A stretch of 10,908 nucleotides of DNA from an uncultured Eisenbergiella sp. GTDB lineage: Bacteria; Bacillota; Clostridia; Lachnospirales; Lachnospiraceae. The stretch spans positions 1 through 10,908 of the forward strand of contig CANQTI010000048.1 of NCBI GenBank assembly GCA_947626725.1, read 5' to 3'. Positions 1-7,275 of this stretch are shown here, in pieces (the first letter of the stretch is position 1; each line of letters begins with the position of its first letter). Position numbers and translations under genes: made by a program. A model generated the notes under the pieces. The model was not told where the DNA came from. It saw only the letters and a program-made list of their open reading frames with translations, and did no database searches.

Positions 1-402
1 GAGATCTGGAAGAAATATATCCTGAACTGCGCCTACAATGTGGAGACCGCCTATTATGACAATACCATCGGCCAGCTGCGCGGCGACCCGGCGAAGGCGG
101 AGCAGTATGAGCAGCTGGTCCGCGAGGCCTGCGCGGTGGCGCGGGCGAAGGGGATCGGTGTTCCGGAAGACCACGCGGACGCAGTGATCCATAAGTTTTA
201 CAGGGATTACAGCGACGACGCCACCAGTTCCCTCCAGCGGGACGTGCGCGCGAGGAAACAGTCGGAGCTTGAGACCTTCAGCGGCTATCTGGTGCGGGAG
301 GCCAGATGGCTGGGCGTACCGGTCCCGGTGTCAGAGCGGATGTATGCGGGGCTGAAAGAGAAGGAAATGACCGCGGCGGATCGGTGCGGGACAACGCGGT
401 GA
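1..402 (+). CDS. panE: 2-dehydropantoate 2-reductase, C-terminal part (5' end outside window)
   Basis: Ketopantoate reductase performs the NADPH-dependent reduction of 2-dehydropantoate to pantoate in pantothenate/CoA synthesis, in the cytoplasm. The frame is open from base 1, so the start and the Rossmann domain lie upstream; the GTG at 40 is internal. The 133 visible residues are the ApbA/PanE C-terminal helical domain. The opening WKKYILN..YN aligns from memory with E. coli PanE WRKLAIN..IN, placing the second Lys at catalytic K176 and the two Asn at N180 and N184. Further on, SSLQRDVRARKQSE places Ser and Glu at S244 and E256. The end (PVPVSERMYAGLKEKE) matches the usual C-terminus. The last nine or so codons (after KEKEMT) are read out of frame through a purH fragment, so the natural tail has been replaced. 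The enzyme is probably still active because catalytic residues are retained. It shows no functional link to the sugar genes downstream. Confidence 0.88.
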   Translation, partial: EIWKKYILNCAYNVETAYYDNTIGQLRGDPAKAEQYEQLVREACAVARAKGIGVPEDHADAVIHKFYRDYSDDATSSLQRDVRARKQSELETFSGYLVREARWLGVPVPVSERMYAGLKEKEMTAADRCGTTR

Positions 403-467
403 TTGAGTGCTGCGACAAGTATGGGATGGCTATGGTATTCACGGGGGTCCGGCTGTTCCACCATTGA
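372..467 (+). pseudogene. purH: 3'-terminal remnant of purH (AICAR formyltransferase)
   Basis: Reading the frame that begins near 372 gives a short peptide starting RGGSVRDN, passing through CCDKYG, and ending FTGVRLFHH with TGA at 465-467. This is the characteristic C-terminus of PurH-type phosphoribosylaminoimidazole-carboxamide formyltransferases (E. coli-type ending MVFTGMRHFRH). Only about 30 codons are present, with no start codon or ribosome site of their own, and the frame is offset from panE. It is therefore a fragment, not a gene. It sits directly against the end of panE and overlaps the panE stop. A strong terminator follows 28 bases after its stop, as expected for the natural 3' end of a purH operon. 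The left breakpoint lies in or near 370-378. Alternatives are a deletion that fused two chromosomal loci, or a misassembly. Confidence 0.82.
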
Positions 468-495
468 ATTGATATAAGAGCTGGCTGAGGGCTCC

Positions 496-541
496 GCGGG
501 GGCCGGGAACCGATCGACGGGTTCCCGGCCCCCGCTTTCTT
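496..541 (+). terminator. strong Rho-independent terminator
   Basis: A perfect 16-bp GC-rich stem (496-511 pairs with 520-535) encloses an 8-base loop and is followed by a T-rich run (TTTCTTCT). It lies 28 bases after the purH-fragment stop and isolates the sugar locus from upstream transcription. By position it is probably the native purH terminator that came along with the fragment. Confidence 0.93.
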
Positions 542-558
542 CTGCTTCGGCCTCACAA

Positions 559-594
559 TAAAAAATGAATATTCCATCGTAAAAAATGAATATT
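559..594 (+). promoter_or_regulatory. tandem 15-bp direct repeat, likely AraC-type operator
   Basis: The sequence TAAAAAATGAATATT occurs at 559-573 and again, without mismatch, at 580-594. The copies start 21 bp apart, that is, two helical turns, so both half-sites face the same side of DNA. Direct repeats with about 21-bp periodicity are the classic binding geometry of AraC-family proteins. The downstream copy touches a candidate -35 element of the regulator gene, a position typical for activation by a proximal AraC monomer. The most likely ligand is the product of the adjacent regulator gene (autoregulation), though this is inference. The A/T-rich content makes a chance partial match possible, but not easily an exact 15-base repeat at this spacing. 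Confidence 0.7.
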
Positions 595-622
595 TTCAGA
601 AAAGGACAGAATGTGCAATAAT
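593..622 (+). promoter_or_regulatory. candidate promoter of the regulator gene
   Basis: A weak -35-like TTTTCA (593-598) and a -10-like AATAAT (617-622) are separated by 18 bp and lie just after the operator repeats. Transcription would begin near 629, giving a leader of about 90 bases. The poor -35 fits an activator-dependent promoter. An alternative -10 is TAAAAT at 622-627. Confidence 0.4.
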
Positions 623-719
623 AAAATATCCACTATTTCGATACAAAGAAAAGGAGCGGAACGAGGCAGATTACCGGCGGCGATCTGTGGATTTCAGAAG
701 CTGTATGCGGGGTGGGCAA

Positions 720-3035
720 ATGAGAAACAGGAGAACAAACCGAAACCGTCAGATATTAGTGCATTATTTAATCATGTATTTTTGCGTTTTTTTAGTCCCG
801 CTGATTTTATGCTGCAGCTATTATATCTATGTGATCTTTTCCTTAAGAGAAAACGATGTACAAAGAGAAGAGAGGGAACTGAAGCATGTGGCCCGCATGG
901 TGGATGCGACGCTGGAGGAGCTGTCCAGCCTGGGAGATTCCCTCGCGGGCGACGCCGGGGTAAATGTTTTTAAAAATGTCTCGGATCCCTTCGGATATCC
1001 TCATACCTACGGGATGATCAGCCTGCGGGATGCCCTGCCGGGCATTTCTCAGATGAACAATTCCGTTTTCGGGTATTATATTTTCTTTGATAAGAGTGAG
1101 ATCGTGCTGAATGACAGCATCATTTACCAGTATCGGGATTTCTATGATCTGTACCTTCGGGAAAGCGATTCCGAATCCTATGAAGCGTGGCTTTCGGAAA
1201 GAATGCTTGACAATACCGGAACGGGGCTGCTCCCCGCTGAAAGCTATACGTTCAAGGACGGAGAGGTACTGGATCTTTTGATCTACGTCCGCCCTTTATT
1301 GACAGATGTGGACAACAGCACCGCAGGAAGGATATGGATCGCATTGAAGCAGGATGTGATCGATTCTTTGATGCCGATCATTCCGGAAGGCGGGATTCAA
1401 TGTATTGAGGATCGGGAAAACAGGATCGTGTATTTTCGGGAGGATGCCGGCGCGATATCCATGGATGCCCTGCAGCAATCGGTGAGAAATGCTTTGGAAC
1501 AGGACGGGGCGGCTGAAAAGATATCGTACAAGCTGGATCATGATTATTATATGTTCCGGTATGTTTCGGAAACCTCCGGCCTGACCTATTATTCCATTCA
1601 GCCGGAGCGTATCGTGAATCAAAGAACGTTATCCAGTATCGTGGCATTGACCGTCTGTATTTCTCTTGCCATATTTTTGGGGATCCTCTTAAGCTATCTG
1701 ATGTCCCTAAGAAGCGCGACGCCGATCGAGGATATCCTGAAAGAATTCGCCGACCAGCCGGAATATTTTGAAAAAAGGCAGTCCGTTTTTTCGAATATCA
1801 AAAGATCCATACAATCTCTGATCAAAACCAACGTCAGTTTATCGGAAGCGCTGGAAGATCAAAAACAGTATATTAAAATCACGTTCATAAACCAACTGAT
1901 ATTTGGCGATATTGTTGACCCGGCGAAAGCAAAGCGGATGGCGGAATATGCGGAATGGGATTATAAGGGCCGTTCTTTTGCAGTGTTCATTTTCCGGTTC
2001 CGGGGAAATGAAGGCGGAAACGTGCCGGAGGAATTGAAATACTATTCCCTGTCCGTACAGGAGGCCCTGGAATCCGTTCTGCCGGAAAGCCTGTATACGG
2101 ATATCGGCTGGGATCAGACCGCGCTGGTGCTGTCCTATTCCGCGGATGAGGCCGGCGATTTTAAAAATATTTCAGAAAAAAGGCTCAGACAGATCAAAAG
2201 CAGGATCCCCGGCATTATCTCGGATCAGATCAGCATTTACGGGGGAAATCTGGTGAATTCTCTTACGGATATCAATAAATCCTATCAAAATGCGTTTTAT
2301 ATGTCCCTGAACGAGAAAGGGATGTCCGATGGCATCGTGATATGGTATCTGAAAACGCCGGAGAAACCGCTGATCTATCCGGAGGATGATTTTTCGGCCC
2401 AGTTATCCTACTATTTGATATCCGGAGATCAGGCCGGGCTGCATGATGAACTGGAGAAGATCATAGCGGAATATATCCTGAAGAGCAATCTTCCCGCGCA
2501 TTTGCAGAATATGATCCTGAATGAACTGCAGATCATCTTGCTCCGTGCCCTCGGCCATATCGAAATGGATGAGACGGTATGTGAATCATTTTATGAAAGA
2601 ACGGACAAGATCTTTAACGAACCCCTGCTCGTACAGATTACGAAGGTATTGGATCTGTATAAGGATGTCTGTCAGTACGTGAAGGAACAGAAGGATTCCG
2701 CGTATGCCGACAAGCTGATCCCCAACGTCGTAGCGTATATCGATATGAATTACGGAGACGATAATCTGTCCTTAAAAGGGGTGGCGGACGCTTTTCATAT
2801 CAGTGAACCGTATTTGTCGTCTGTGTTCAAACAACGGATGGGCCAGACCTTTTCCTCTTATATGGAATATGTGAGAATGGAAAAGGCAAAACAGTTTTTG
2901 CGGACCACACAGATGCCGATCAATCAGATCGCGGAGAAGGTGGGCTATTATTCCGTGAATTCATTCTGCCGGGCTTTTAAAAGGGTGACCGGAACGAGCG
3001 CTTCAAAATACAGAAAGGCCGATTCATCAGAATGA
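720..3035 (+). CDS. membrane-bound AraC-family sensor/regulator (YesS/YtdP type)
   Basis: A 771-aa one-component regulator that senses outside the cell and binds DNA directly. TM1 is at about residues 15-40. An extracytoplasmic sensor region (about 41-304, likely dCache-like) follows, then TM2 (about 305-330). A cytoplasmic linker/middle domain resembles the one in YesN-type regulators. The C-terminal AraC/XylS double helix-turn-helix occupies about 666-768, with the first HTH around HISEPYLSSVFK and the second around INQIAEKVGYYSVNSF. There is no receiver or kinase domain. Length and layout match B. subtilis YesS (about 761 aa) and YtdP, which sit beside pectin-type sugar importers. ATG 720 is preferred (GGGGTGGG upstream, basic N-terminus just before TM1). 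ATG 705 and GTG 687 are alternatives, and the strong AAGGAG at 651-656 is too far from any of them. The likely targets are the SBP/permease genes immediately downstream and its own promoter. Confidence 0.9.
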   Translation: MRNRRTNRNRQILVHYLIMYFCVFLVPLILCCSYYIYVIFSLRENDVQREERELKHVARMVDATLEELSSLGDSLAGDAGVNVFKNVSDPFGYPHTYGMISLRDALPGISQMNNSVFGYYIFFDKSEIVLNDSIIYQYRDFYDLYLRESDSESYEAWLSERMLDNTGTGLLPAESYTFKDGEVLDLLIYVRPLLTDVDNSTAGRIWIALKQDVIDSLMPIIPEGGIQCIEDRENRIVYFREDAGAISMDALQQSVRNALEQDGAAEKISYKLDHDYYMFRYVSETSGLTYYSIQPERIVNQRTLSSIVALTVCISLAIFLGILLSYLMSLRSATPIEDILKEFADQPEYFEKRQSVFSNIKRSIQSLIKTNVSLSEALEDQKQYIKITFINQLIFGDIVDPAKAKRMAEYAEWDYKGRSFAVFIFRFRGNEGGNVPEELKYYSLSVQEALESVLPESLYTDIGWDQTALVLSYSADEAGDFKNISEKRLRQIKSRIPGIISDQISIYGGNLVNSLTDINKSYQNAFYMSLNEKGMSDGIVIWYLKTPEKPLIYPEDDFSAQLSYYLISGDQAGLHDELEKIIAEYILKSNLPAHLQNMILNELQIILLRALGHIEMDETVCESFYERTDKIFNEPLLVQITKVLDLYKDVCQYVKEQKDSAYADKLIPNVVAYIDMNYGDDNLSLKGVADAFHISEPYLSSVFKQRMGQTFSSYMEYVRMEKAKQFLRTTQMPINQIAEKVGYYSVNSFCRAFKRVTGTSASKYRKADSSE

Positions 3036-3073
3036 TAAAAAAAGAATAAAAGAGAGCTTAAGCATTGTATATT
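3036..3073 (+). promoter_or_regulatory. possible activator-dependent promoter/operator for the importer genes
   Basis: Two degenerate copies of the upstream 15-bp operator motif can be aligned here: 3036-3050 (12 of 15 matching, largely A-tract) and 3059-3073 (11 of 15). Their starts are 23 bp apart rather than 21. The second copy includes TGTATATT, which resembles a -10 element (TATATT 3068-3073), with no recognisable -35. An activator-dependent promoter is plausible, but low-complexity A/T sequence makes the match weak. An 8-bp palindrome GCTTAAGC lies at 3056-3063. Confidence 0.3.
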
Positions 3074-3129
3074 TTCTTTTCGGGAGGAATGTGATAAGGG
3101 TAAAAGTATCAAAAAAAGGAGGTCTCGAT

Positions 3130-4935
3130 ATGAGAAAAAAGGAAAAATGGAACAAGGTCATATCCCTGGGGTTGGTGGCTGTATTGACGGTGACTCTCCT
3201 GGGCGGATGCGGAAACCAGGCAGGGAATGCCGGGACGGGAGGAGAGTCAGAAGCGGACGCGGCTGCTTCCGGGGAGCAGGCGCAGGGAGAGGATCTGTTT
3301 GATTTCGCTTCCGTCAGCGATGTCGTGTTCCCGCTGAAGGAAAAACTGAACCTGACCGTTTTCGTCAAGTCCATTGCGACAGGAGGGGGAACCTATCAGG
3401 ACAACTATGTGACGGACTGGATCGAAGAAAAGACGAATATCCATCTGGATTTTGTTTATGATCTGGATGGGGATGAGGCAAAGACGAAGCTGAACCTTTT
3501 GATGACGGATCCTGACAGCATCCCGGATATTTTATGGACCACCGGCTGGACCAAGGCGGAAACGCAGTCCTACGGACAGCAGGGGCTGATCCTTCCCCTG
3601 AACGATTATCTGGAGGACGCTCCAAATTGGAACAAGCTGAATGAATCGAGTCCGGCCAGAAGGGCGGATCTGGTTTTGAGCGACGGAAATATTTATACAT
3701 ACGGCGATGAAAACGAGTGCTTCCACTGCTTATATGACAACCGGATGTGGATCTATAAGCCCTGGGTGGACAGCCTGAACGGAGGGAAAATGCCGGAAAC
3801 GCTGGATGAATTGTATGATTTCCTGGTGAAGGTGAAGACACAGGATCCGAACGGCAACGGAAAAGCGGATGAAATCCCGGTATCCGGATATTTGGGCGGC
3901 TGGACTACCGATCCGACGGTTTGGTTCATCAATTCCTTCCTGCAGTGCGATAATCCGCTCAGCAACACGACGATCGACCAGGGAGCCGGAATGGTGGTGA
4001 ATGCGGATGGGAAGATCGAATATGCGGTCATGAAGGAGGAGTACCGGGACGCGCTGCGCTTCCTGAACAAGATTTATGAGGAAGGCCTGGTGGACAGTCA
4101 GGTGTTCACACAGGACGGCACGCAGTTTTCCGCGACGATGGAAAATGAGGAAAATCTGGTCGCCCTTCATCCGGGCGGCACGATGTCTCCGGAGATCGGC
4201 AAGCTGTACGGAAGAGAGGACGGAAAATGGCAGGATTGGGAAGTCCTGGAACCCGTAGAGGGACCGAACGGCGTCCGTCTGGCCGCGAGAGGACGGAGCC
4301 TGTATTTCGGATCCGCCGTGGGTATCGTATCTAAAAACTGTAAGTATCCGGTGATCGCCCTGGCGCTGTTCGATTTCCTTGCTTCTGAAGAGGGAACGCT
4401 GGTGCAGGCTTACGGGCCGGAAGGATTCTCATGGGAGTGGACGGATGAGGGCGTTTCCCTGGCGGGTGACGCGCCGGTGTATGAGAACCTGGGATTCAGC
4501 GATGATGATGAAAATCCCTTTGACTGGCTGGGCAATGGGTTTGAGAAGGAATATGCCAACTGGCATTACGCATCCGACGCCAGCTTTCGCTGCAACACTG
4601 TTGATTTCAGAAGCGAGCTGAAGGTGACGGATCCGGATTACGACGTGGAGTATATCCTGCAGCAGGCGGCGGAAAAATACGAAAAGTATGCGCCGGATGA
4701 GAAAACCCTGGTGCCTGAGCTGGTATTCGAAGGCCAGGATGCGCAGACGATTTCGGAGGCGACGGTGACGATCGTCGGTTATGTCAATCAGGCGGCGGTC
4801 CAGTTCATCACGGGAGATCTGGATATCGAGAAGGATTGGGATGCTTATTTGCAGAAACTGGGCAACATGGGAGTGGACAATTTTATCTCTCTCTATCAAA
4901 GCTATTACGATAAATATGTAGAAAACAATGCATAA
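3130..4935 (+). CDS. sugar ABC transporter solute-binding lipoprotein (LplA/YtcQ type)
   Basis: A 601-aa extracellular binding lipoprotein that captures an oligosaccharide and delivers it to the two permeases encoded next. The N-terminus is a type II signal peptide: basic start, hydrophobic stretch at about 10-24, lipobox LGGC with Cys27 as the lipidated residue. A low-complexity acidic/Gly/Ala tether (about 28-57) follows. The periplasmic-binding-protein fold comes after, with the motif DPNGNGKADEIP at about 239-250, which is typical of LplA-type (COG1653) proteins and resembles a calcium-binding loop. It is somewhat longer than many SBPs, as is normal for this subfamily. ATG 3130 is chosen because AAAGGAGGT (3115-3123) is ideally spaced and the signal peptide starts there; the in-frame GTG at 3091 would add 13 polar residues before it. 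It is the first gene of the importer operon, and the ligand cannot be read from sequence. Confidence 0.92.
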   Translation: MRKKEKWNKVISLGLVAVLTVTLLGGCGNQAGNAGTGGESEADAAASGEQAQGEDLFDFASVSDVVFPLKEKLNLTVFVKSIATGGGTYQDNYVTDWIEEKTNIHLDFVYDLDGDEAKTKLNLLMTDPDSIPDILWTTGWTKAETQSYGQQGLILPLNDYLEDAPNWNKLNESSPARRADLVLSDGNIYTYGDENECFHCLYDNRMWIYKPWVDSLNGGKMPETLDELYDFLVKVKTQDPNGNGKADEIPVSGYLGGWTTDPTVWFINSFLQCDNPLSNTTIDQGAGMVVNADGKIEYAVMKEEYRDALRFLNKIYEEGLVDSQVFTQDGTQFSATMENEENLVALHPGGTMSPEIGKLYGREDGKWQDWEVLEPVEGPNGVRLAARGRSLYFGSAVGIVSKNCKYPVIALALFDFLASEEGTLVQAYGPEGFSWEWTDEGVSLAGDAPVYENLGFSDDDENPFDWLGNGFEKEYANWHYASDASFRCNTVDFRSELKVTDPDYDVEYILQQAAEKYEKYAPDEKTLVPELVFEGQDAQTISEATVTIVGYVNQAAVQFITGDLDIEKDWDAYLQKLGNMGVDNFISLYQSYYDKYVENNA

Positions 4936-4936
4936 T

Positions 4937-5020
4937 GAGTTCCTGTGCCGGCAAAGGACGCGAAAAGCGCTCCTTTGCCGGGCCGGCAACGGCCTTGAGC
5001 GGGAACTCTGTTTCTTTTTT
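4937..5020 (+). terminator. branched stem-loop with U-tract between SBP and permease genes
   Basis: Three helices fit together. The outer stem GAGTTCC (4937-4943) pairs with GGAACTC (5002-5008). A long hairpin (4948-4958 with 4971-4981, 11 bp) continues past a one-base bulge by three more pairs (4960-4962 with 4968-4970). A short hairpin with a GCAA tetraloop is at 4982-4985/4990-4993. The outer stem is followed by TGTTTCTTTTTT. It can act as a partial terminator and as a 3' stabiliser of the SBP message, giving more binding protein than permease, a common pattern in such operons. A ligand-binding RNA is a less likely alternative. Confidence 0.7.
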
Positions 5021-5034
5021 GGGAGAAGAAGAGG

Positions 5035-5973
5035 ATGAATGAGACGGGAAAAAACAGAAGAAAAAAATTCTTCGGCTACCTGAAAGCACACTGGCAGCTG
5101 TATGTGATGATACTCTTTCCGCTGATCGTTATTTTTATATTCGCGTATGGCCCCATGTACGGCATTCTTTTGGCCTTTAAGAATTATAAAGTGAGCCTTG
5201 GGATCTGGAAAAGTCCGTGGGCTGAGAATTTCGGCATGAATAATTTTATCCGGTTTTTCAATAACTATAATTTTATGGAATGCCTTCGGAATACTTTGGT
5301 CATTTCTCTTTATTCCATGTTCGCCGGCGTTCCCTGTTCGATCATTCTCGCGCTGTCTTTGAATTATGCCAAAAACTATCTTTTCAGAAAGACCGTGCAG
5401 ATGGTGACCTACTGCCCCTATTTCATTTCCACGATCGTATTCGTAGGGATCATCAATATGATGTTTGATATCAGGACCGGCGTGCTGGGGAGCTTTTTCA
5501 GCGATCACTTCGGCGTCAACATATTGGGAAGCGCGGAGCTGTTTCCGTCGCTGTATGTATGGACGGGCATATGGCAGGGCATGGGCTTTGGAGCGATCAT
5601 CTATATCGCGGCTCTGGCCGGAGTGGATATGGAGCAGCATGAGGCTGCGATCATCGACGGCGCGACGCTGCTCCAGCGGATCCGTTATGTGGATATACCG
5701 GCCATCGTTCCGACGGTTGTGATCATGATGATCCTGAATATGGGCGGCATCCTGAATGTGGGCTATGAAAAGGTGCTGGCCATGCAGAATCAGATGAATC
5801 TGAGCTCCTCCGAAGTAATTGCCACATATTCCTACAAAGTGTCCCTGGTATCCTCGTTCCCGGATTATCCCTATTCGACGGCGATCGGATTGTTCCAGTC
5901 GATCATCGGCCTGATCCTGATCCTCATCACCAATAAGATCGCGGATAAAATTTCAGGGATCAGCTTTATTTGA
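5035..5973 (+). CDS. sugar ABC transporter permease, LplB/YteP type
   Basis: A 312-aa integral membrane subunit that forms one half of the translocation pore for the sugar captured by the SBP. A basic cytoplasmic N-terminus (about 1-20) precedes several hydrophobic segments, including IFPLIVIFIFAYGPMYGILL near 27-50. The ABC-permease EAA loop that contacts the ATPase begins at E203 (EAAIIDGA, with D208-G209 and a downstream Pro in RYVDIPAIVP). N-terminal and C-terminal sequences fit COG4209. The start is ATG 5035, with GGGAGA at 5021-5026 as the ribosome site just after the U-tract of the branched hairpin. The stop lies 14 bases before the next permease start. No ATPase gene follows. Confidence 0.92.
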   Translation: MNETGKNRRKKFFGYLKAHWQLYVMILFPLIVIFIFAYGPMYGILLAFKNYKVSLGIWKSPWAENFGMNNFIRFFNNYNFMECLRNTLVISLYSMFAGVPCSIILALSLNYAKNYLFRKTVQMVTYCPYFISTIVFVGIINMMFDIRTGVLGSFFSDHFGVNILGSAELFPSLYVWTGIWQGMGFGAIIYIAALAGVDMEQHEAAIIDGATLLQRIRYVDIPAIVPTVVIMMILNMGGILNVGYEKVLAMQNQMNLSSSEVIATYSYKVSLVSSFPDYPYSTAIGLFQSIIGLILILITNKIADKISGISFI

Positions 5974-5987
5974 GGAGGGATCATTTC

Positions 5988-6878
5988 ATGAGACGAAAAA
6001 TCATTTCACAGGATAAGGTTGTCTACTTTTTGAATTATCTGTTTTTGGTCTGTCTGTTCTGCATTGTCCTGTATCCGATCGTTTATATCATCAGCTGCTC
6101 CTTCAGCTCGGGAGATGCGCTGATGGCCGGAAGGGTGAAATTACTGCCGGTCGGTTTCACACTGGACAGCTATAAGGCCGTTTTCCGATATTCCTCCATT
6201 TGGACGGGATATAAGAATTCCATTATCTATACGGTTTTGGGAACGCTCATCAGCCTGGTGCTCACGCTGTTTGCGGCGTATCCTTTGTCCAGAGAAGATT
6301 TTCAGGGAAGAAAAATATTCATGGGGATTTTCCTTTTTACGATGATGTTTTCAGGCGGGCTGATCCCCTCTTATCTGCTGATCAAGAACCTGGGCCTGCT
6401 CGATACCATGTGGGCGATCATTCTTCCCGGTTCCGTGAGCGCCTATAACATTATCGTTGCGCGCACCTTTTTTGATCAGACGATCTCGCGGGAATTGTTG
6501 GAGGCGGCGCAGATGGACGGATGTGCCGATTTCCCGTTTTTCGTAAAGATCGTTGTGCCGCTGTCCGCGCCGATCATTGCGACGCTGAGCCTGTGGGTCG
6601 CGGTTTCCCTGTGGAATTCTTATTTCAATCCTATGATCTACATCGATTCGTCTGCAAAATATCCGCTGCAGCTGGTGCTGCGCAGGATCCTGCTGATGTC
6701 TCAGGTCAGCTTTGATTCCTCCAGTGTGGATCCCGAGACGATCGAAAGAAACAAATATTTAAGTGAGATGCTGAAATACGGCACGATCATCATCAGCAGC
6801 CTTCCGCTGATGATCGCGTATCCGTTCATACAAAAATACTTTGTCAAGGGTGTCATGATCGGATCGGTGAAAGGATGA
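5988..6878 (+). CDS. sugar ABC transporter permease, YtcP/LplC type
   Basis: The second pore subunit (296 aa), partner of the preceding permease; COG0395-type carbohydrate permease. It has a hydrophobic first segment (FLNYLFLVCLFCIVLYPIVY, about 14-33) followed by the subfamily-typical SCSFSSGDALMAGRV region. The EAA loop begins at E172 (EAAQMDG), and the C-terminus IQKYFVKGVMIGSVKG is the family hallmark. ATG 5988 is chosen because GGAGG at 5974-5978 is well spaced; the longer reading from TTG 5970 would overlap the previous stop and lacks a ribosome site. The ribosome site overlaps the upstream stop region, so translation is probably coupled. Confidence 0.93.
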   Translation: MRRKIISQDKVVYFLNYLFLVCLFCIVLYPIVYIISCSFSSGDALMAGRVKLLPVGFTLDSYKAVFRYSSIWTGYKNSIIYTVLGTLISLVLTLFAAYPLSREDFQGRKIFMGIFLFTMMFSGGLIPSYLLIKNLGLLDTMWAIILPGSVSAYNIIVARTFFDQTISRELLEAAQMDGCADFPFFVKIVVPLSAPIIATLSLWVAVSLWNSYFNPMIYIDSSAKYPLQLVLRRILLMSQVSFDSSSVDPETIERNKYLSEMLKYGTIIISSLPLMIAYPFIQKYFVKGVMIGSVKG

Positions 6879-6971
6879 GGCCGGTTTTGCTTCGAAGGAA
6901 ATGCGAAAGGGACGAGGAAACAGGAATTCGTTTGGACTGCAGGAAATTCCGGAAGAAAGGGCAGGGCAGTC

Positions 6972-7199
6972 ATGATCGAAAAGTATCATGTAAAATGGAA
7001 CAGTCAGAGCGCTGATTCGGGGGAATCGATGCCCTGCAAAGGCTTTGACGCCGGGGCCAACGTATGGGTTGAAAACGACGACCTTATGATGTATATTGAT
7101 CGAAACAGCAGGATCTTTGAATGTTTATTCCCGTATGTGGGGAGAAAGCGGCTTCCCCGCTCAAAAGATTCCTATATGTCAGGCTGTATCATGATATGA
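6972..7199 (+). pseudogene. N-terminal remnant of a DUF5703-like protein
   Basis: A 75-codon frame begins YHVKWNSQSADSGESMPC and continues NVWVENDDLMMYIDR. From memory this matches the start of DUF5703-type proteins (pattern Y..W.S.S.DS..SMP.G..D.G.NVWVE...L..YI), large proteins of several hundred residues found in polysaccharide loci. The family-typical segment that should follow (roughly LKLGRVRI and on) is degraded to PYVGRKRLPRSKD and then stops. No continuation is visible in the other frames, and a new gene starts 77 bases later. It is therefore best read as a truncated gene, in the position where a catabolic enzyme would be expected. A genuine small protein cannot be excluded, since ATG 6972 has a modest purine-rich upstream site. 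Confidence 0.6.
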
Positions 7200-7259
7200 G
7201 GATCCAGTCCATGGGAATCTGATGGGTCACGTTCAGAAGACTTATGATCGAAGGTACGG

Positions 7260-7269
7260 AAGGGGGTGA
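7260..7269 (+). promoter_or_regulatory. strong Shine-Dalgarno that fixes a TTG start
   Basis: AAGGGGGTGA differs from the full anti-16S complement AAGGAGGTGA at one base and ends 6 bases before TTG 7276. This supports TTG as the true start of the thioredoxin-like gene. Confidence 0.75.
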
Positions 7270-7275
7270 GTCCCT

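Noticed and set aside
611..973. Plus-strand ORF starting ATG 611 before the regulator
   Set aside because: AAAGGA lies upstream of it, but the ATG precedes the predicted transcription start and most of the frame overlaps the regulator with nonsense composition.
3089..3129. Upstream starts of the SBP: GTG 3091 in frame, and ATG-TGA start-stop at 3089
   Set aside because: GGGAGG (3082-3087) is too close to both. ATG 3130 has an ideal ribosome site and begins a normal lipoprotein signal peptide.
4429..5640. 403-codon minus-strand frame across SBP end and permease
   Set aside because: It overlaps two well-supported genes and their gap, and its Ile/His/Arg-rich sequence has no family features.
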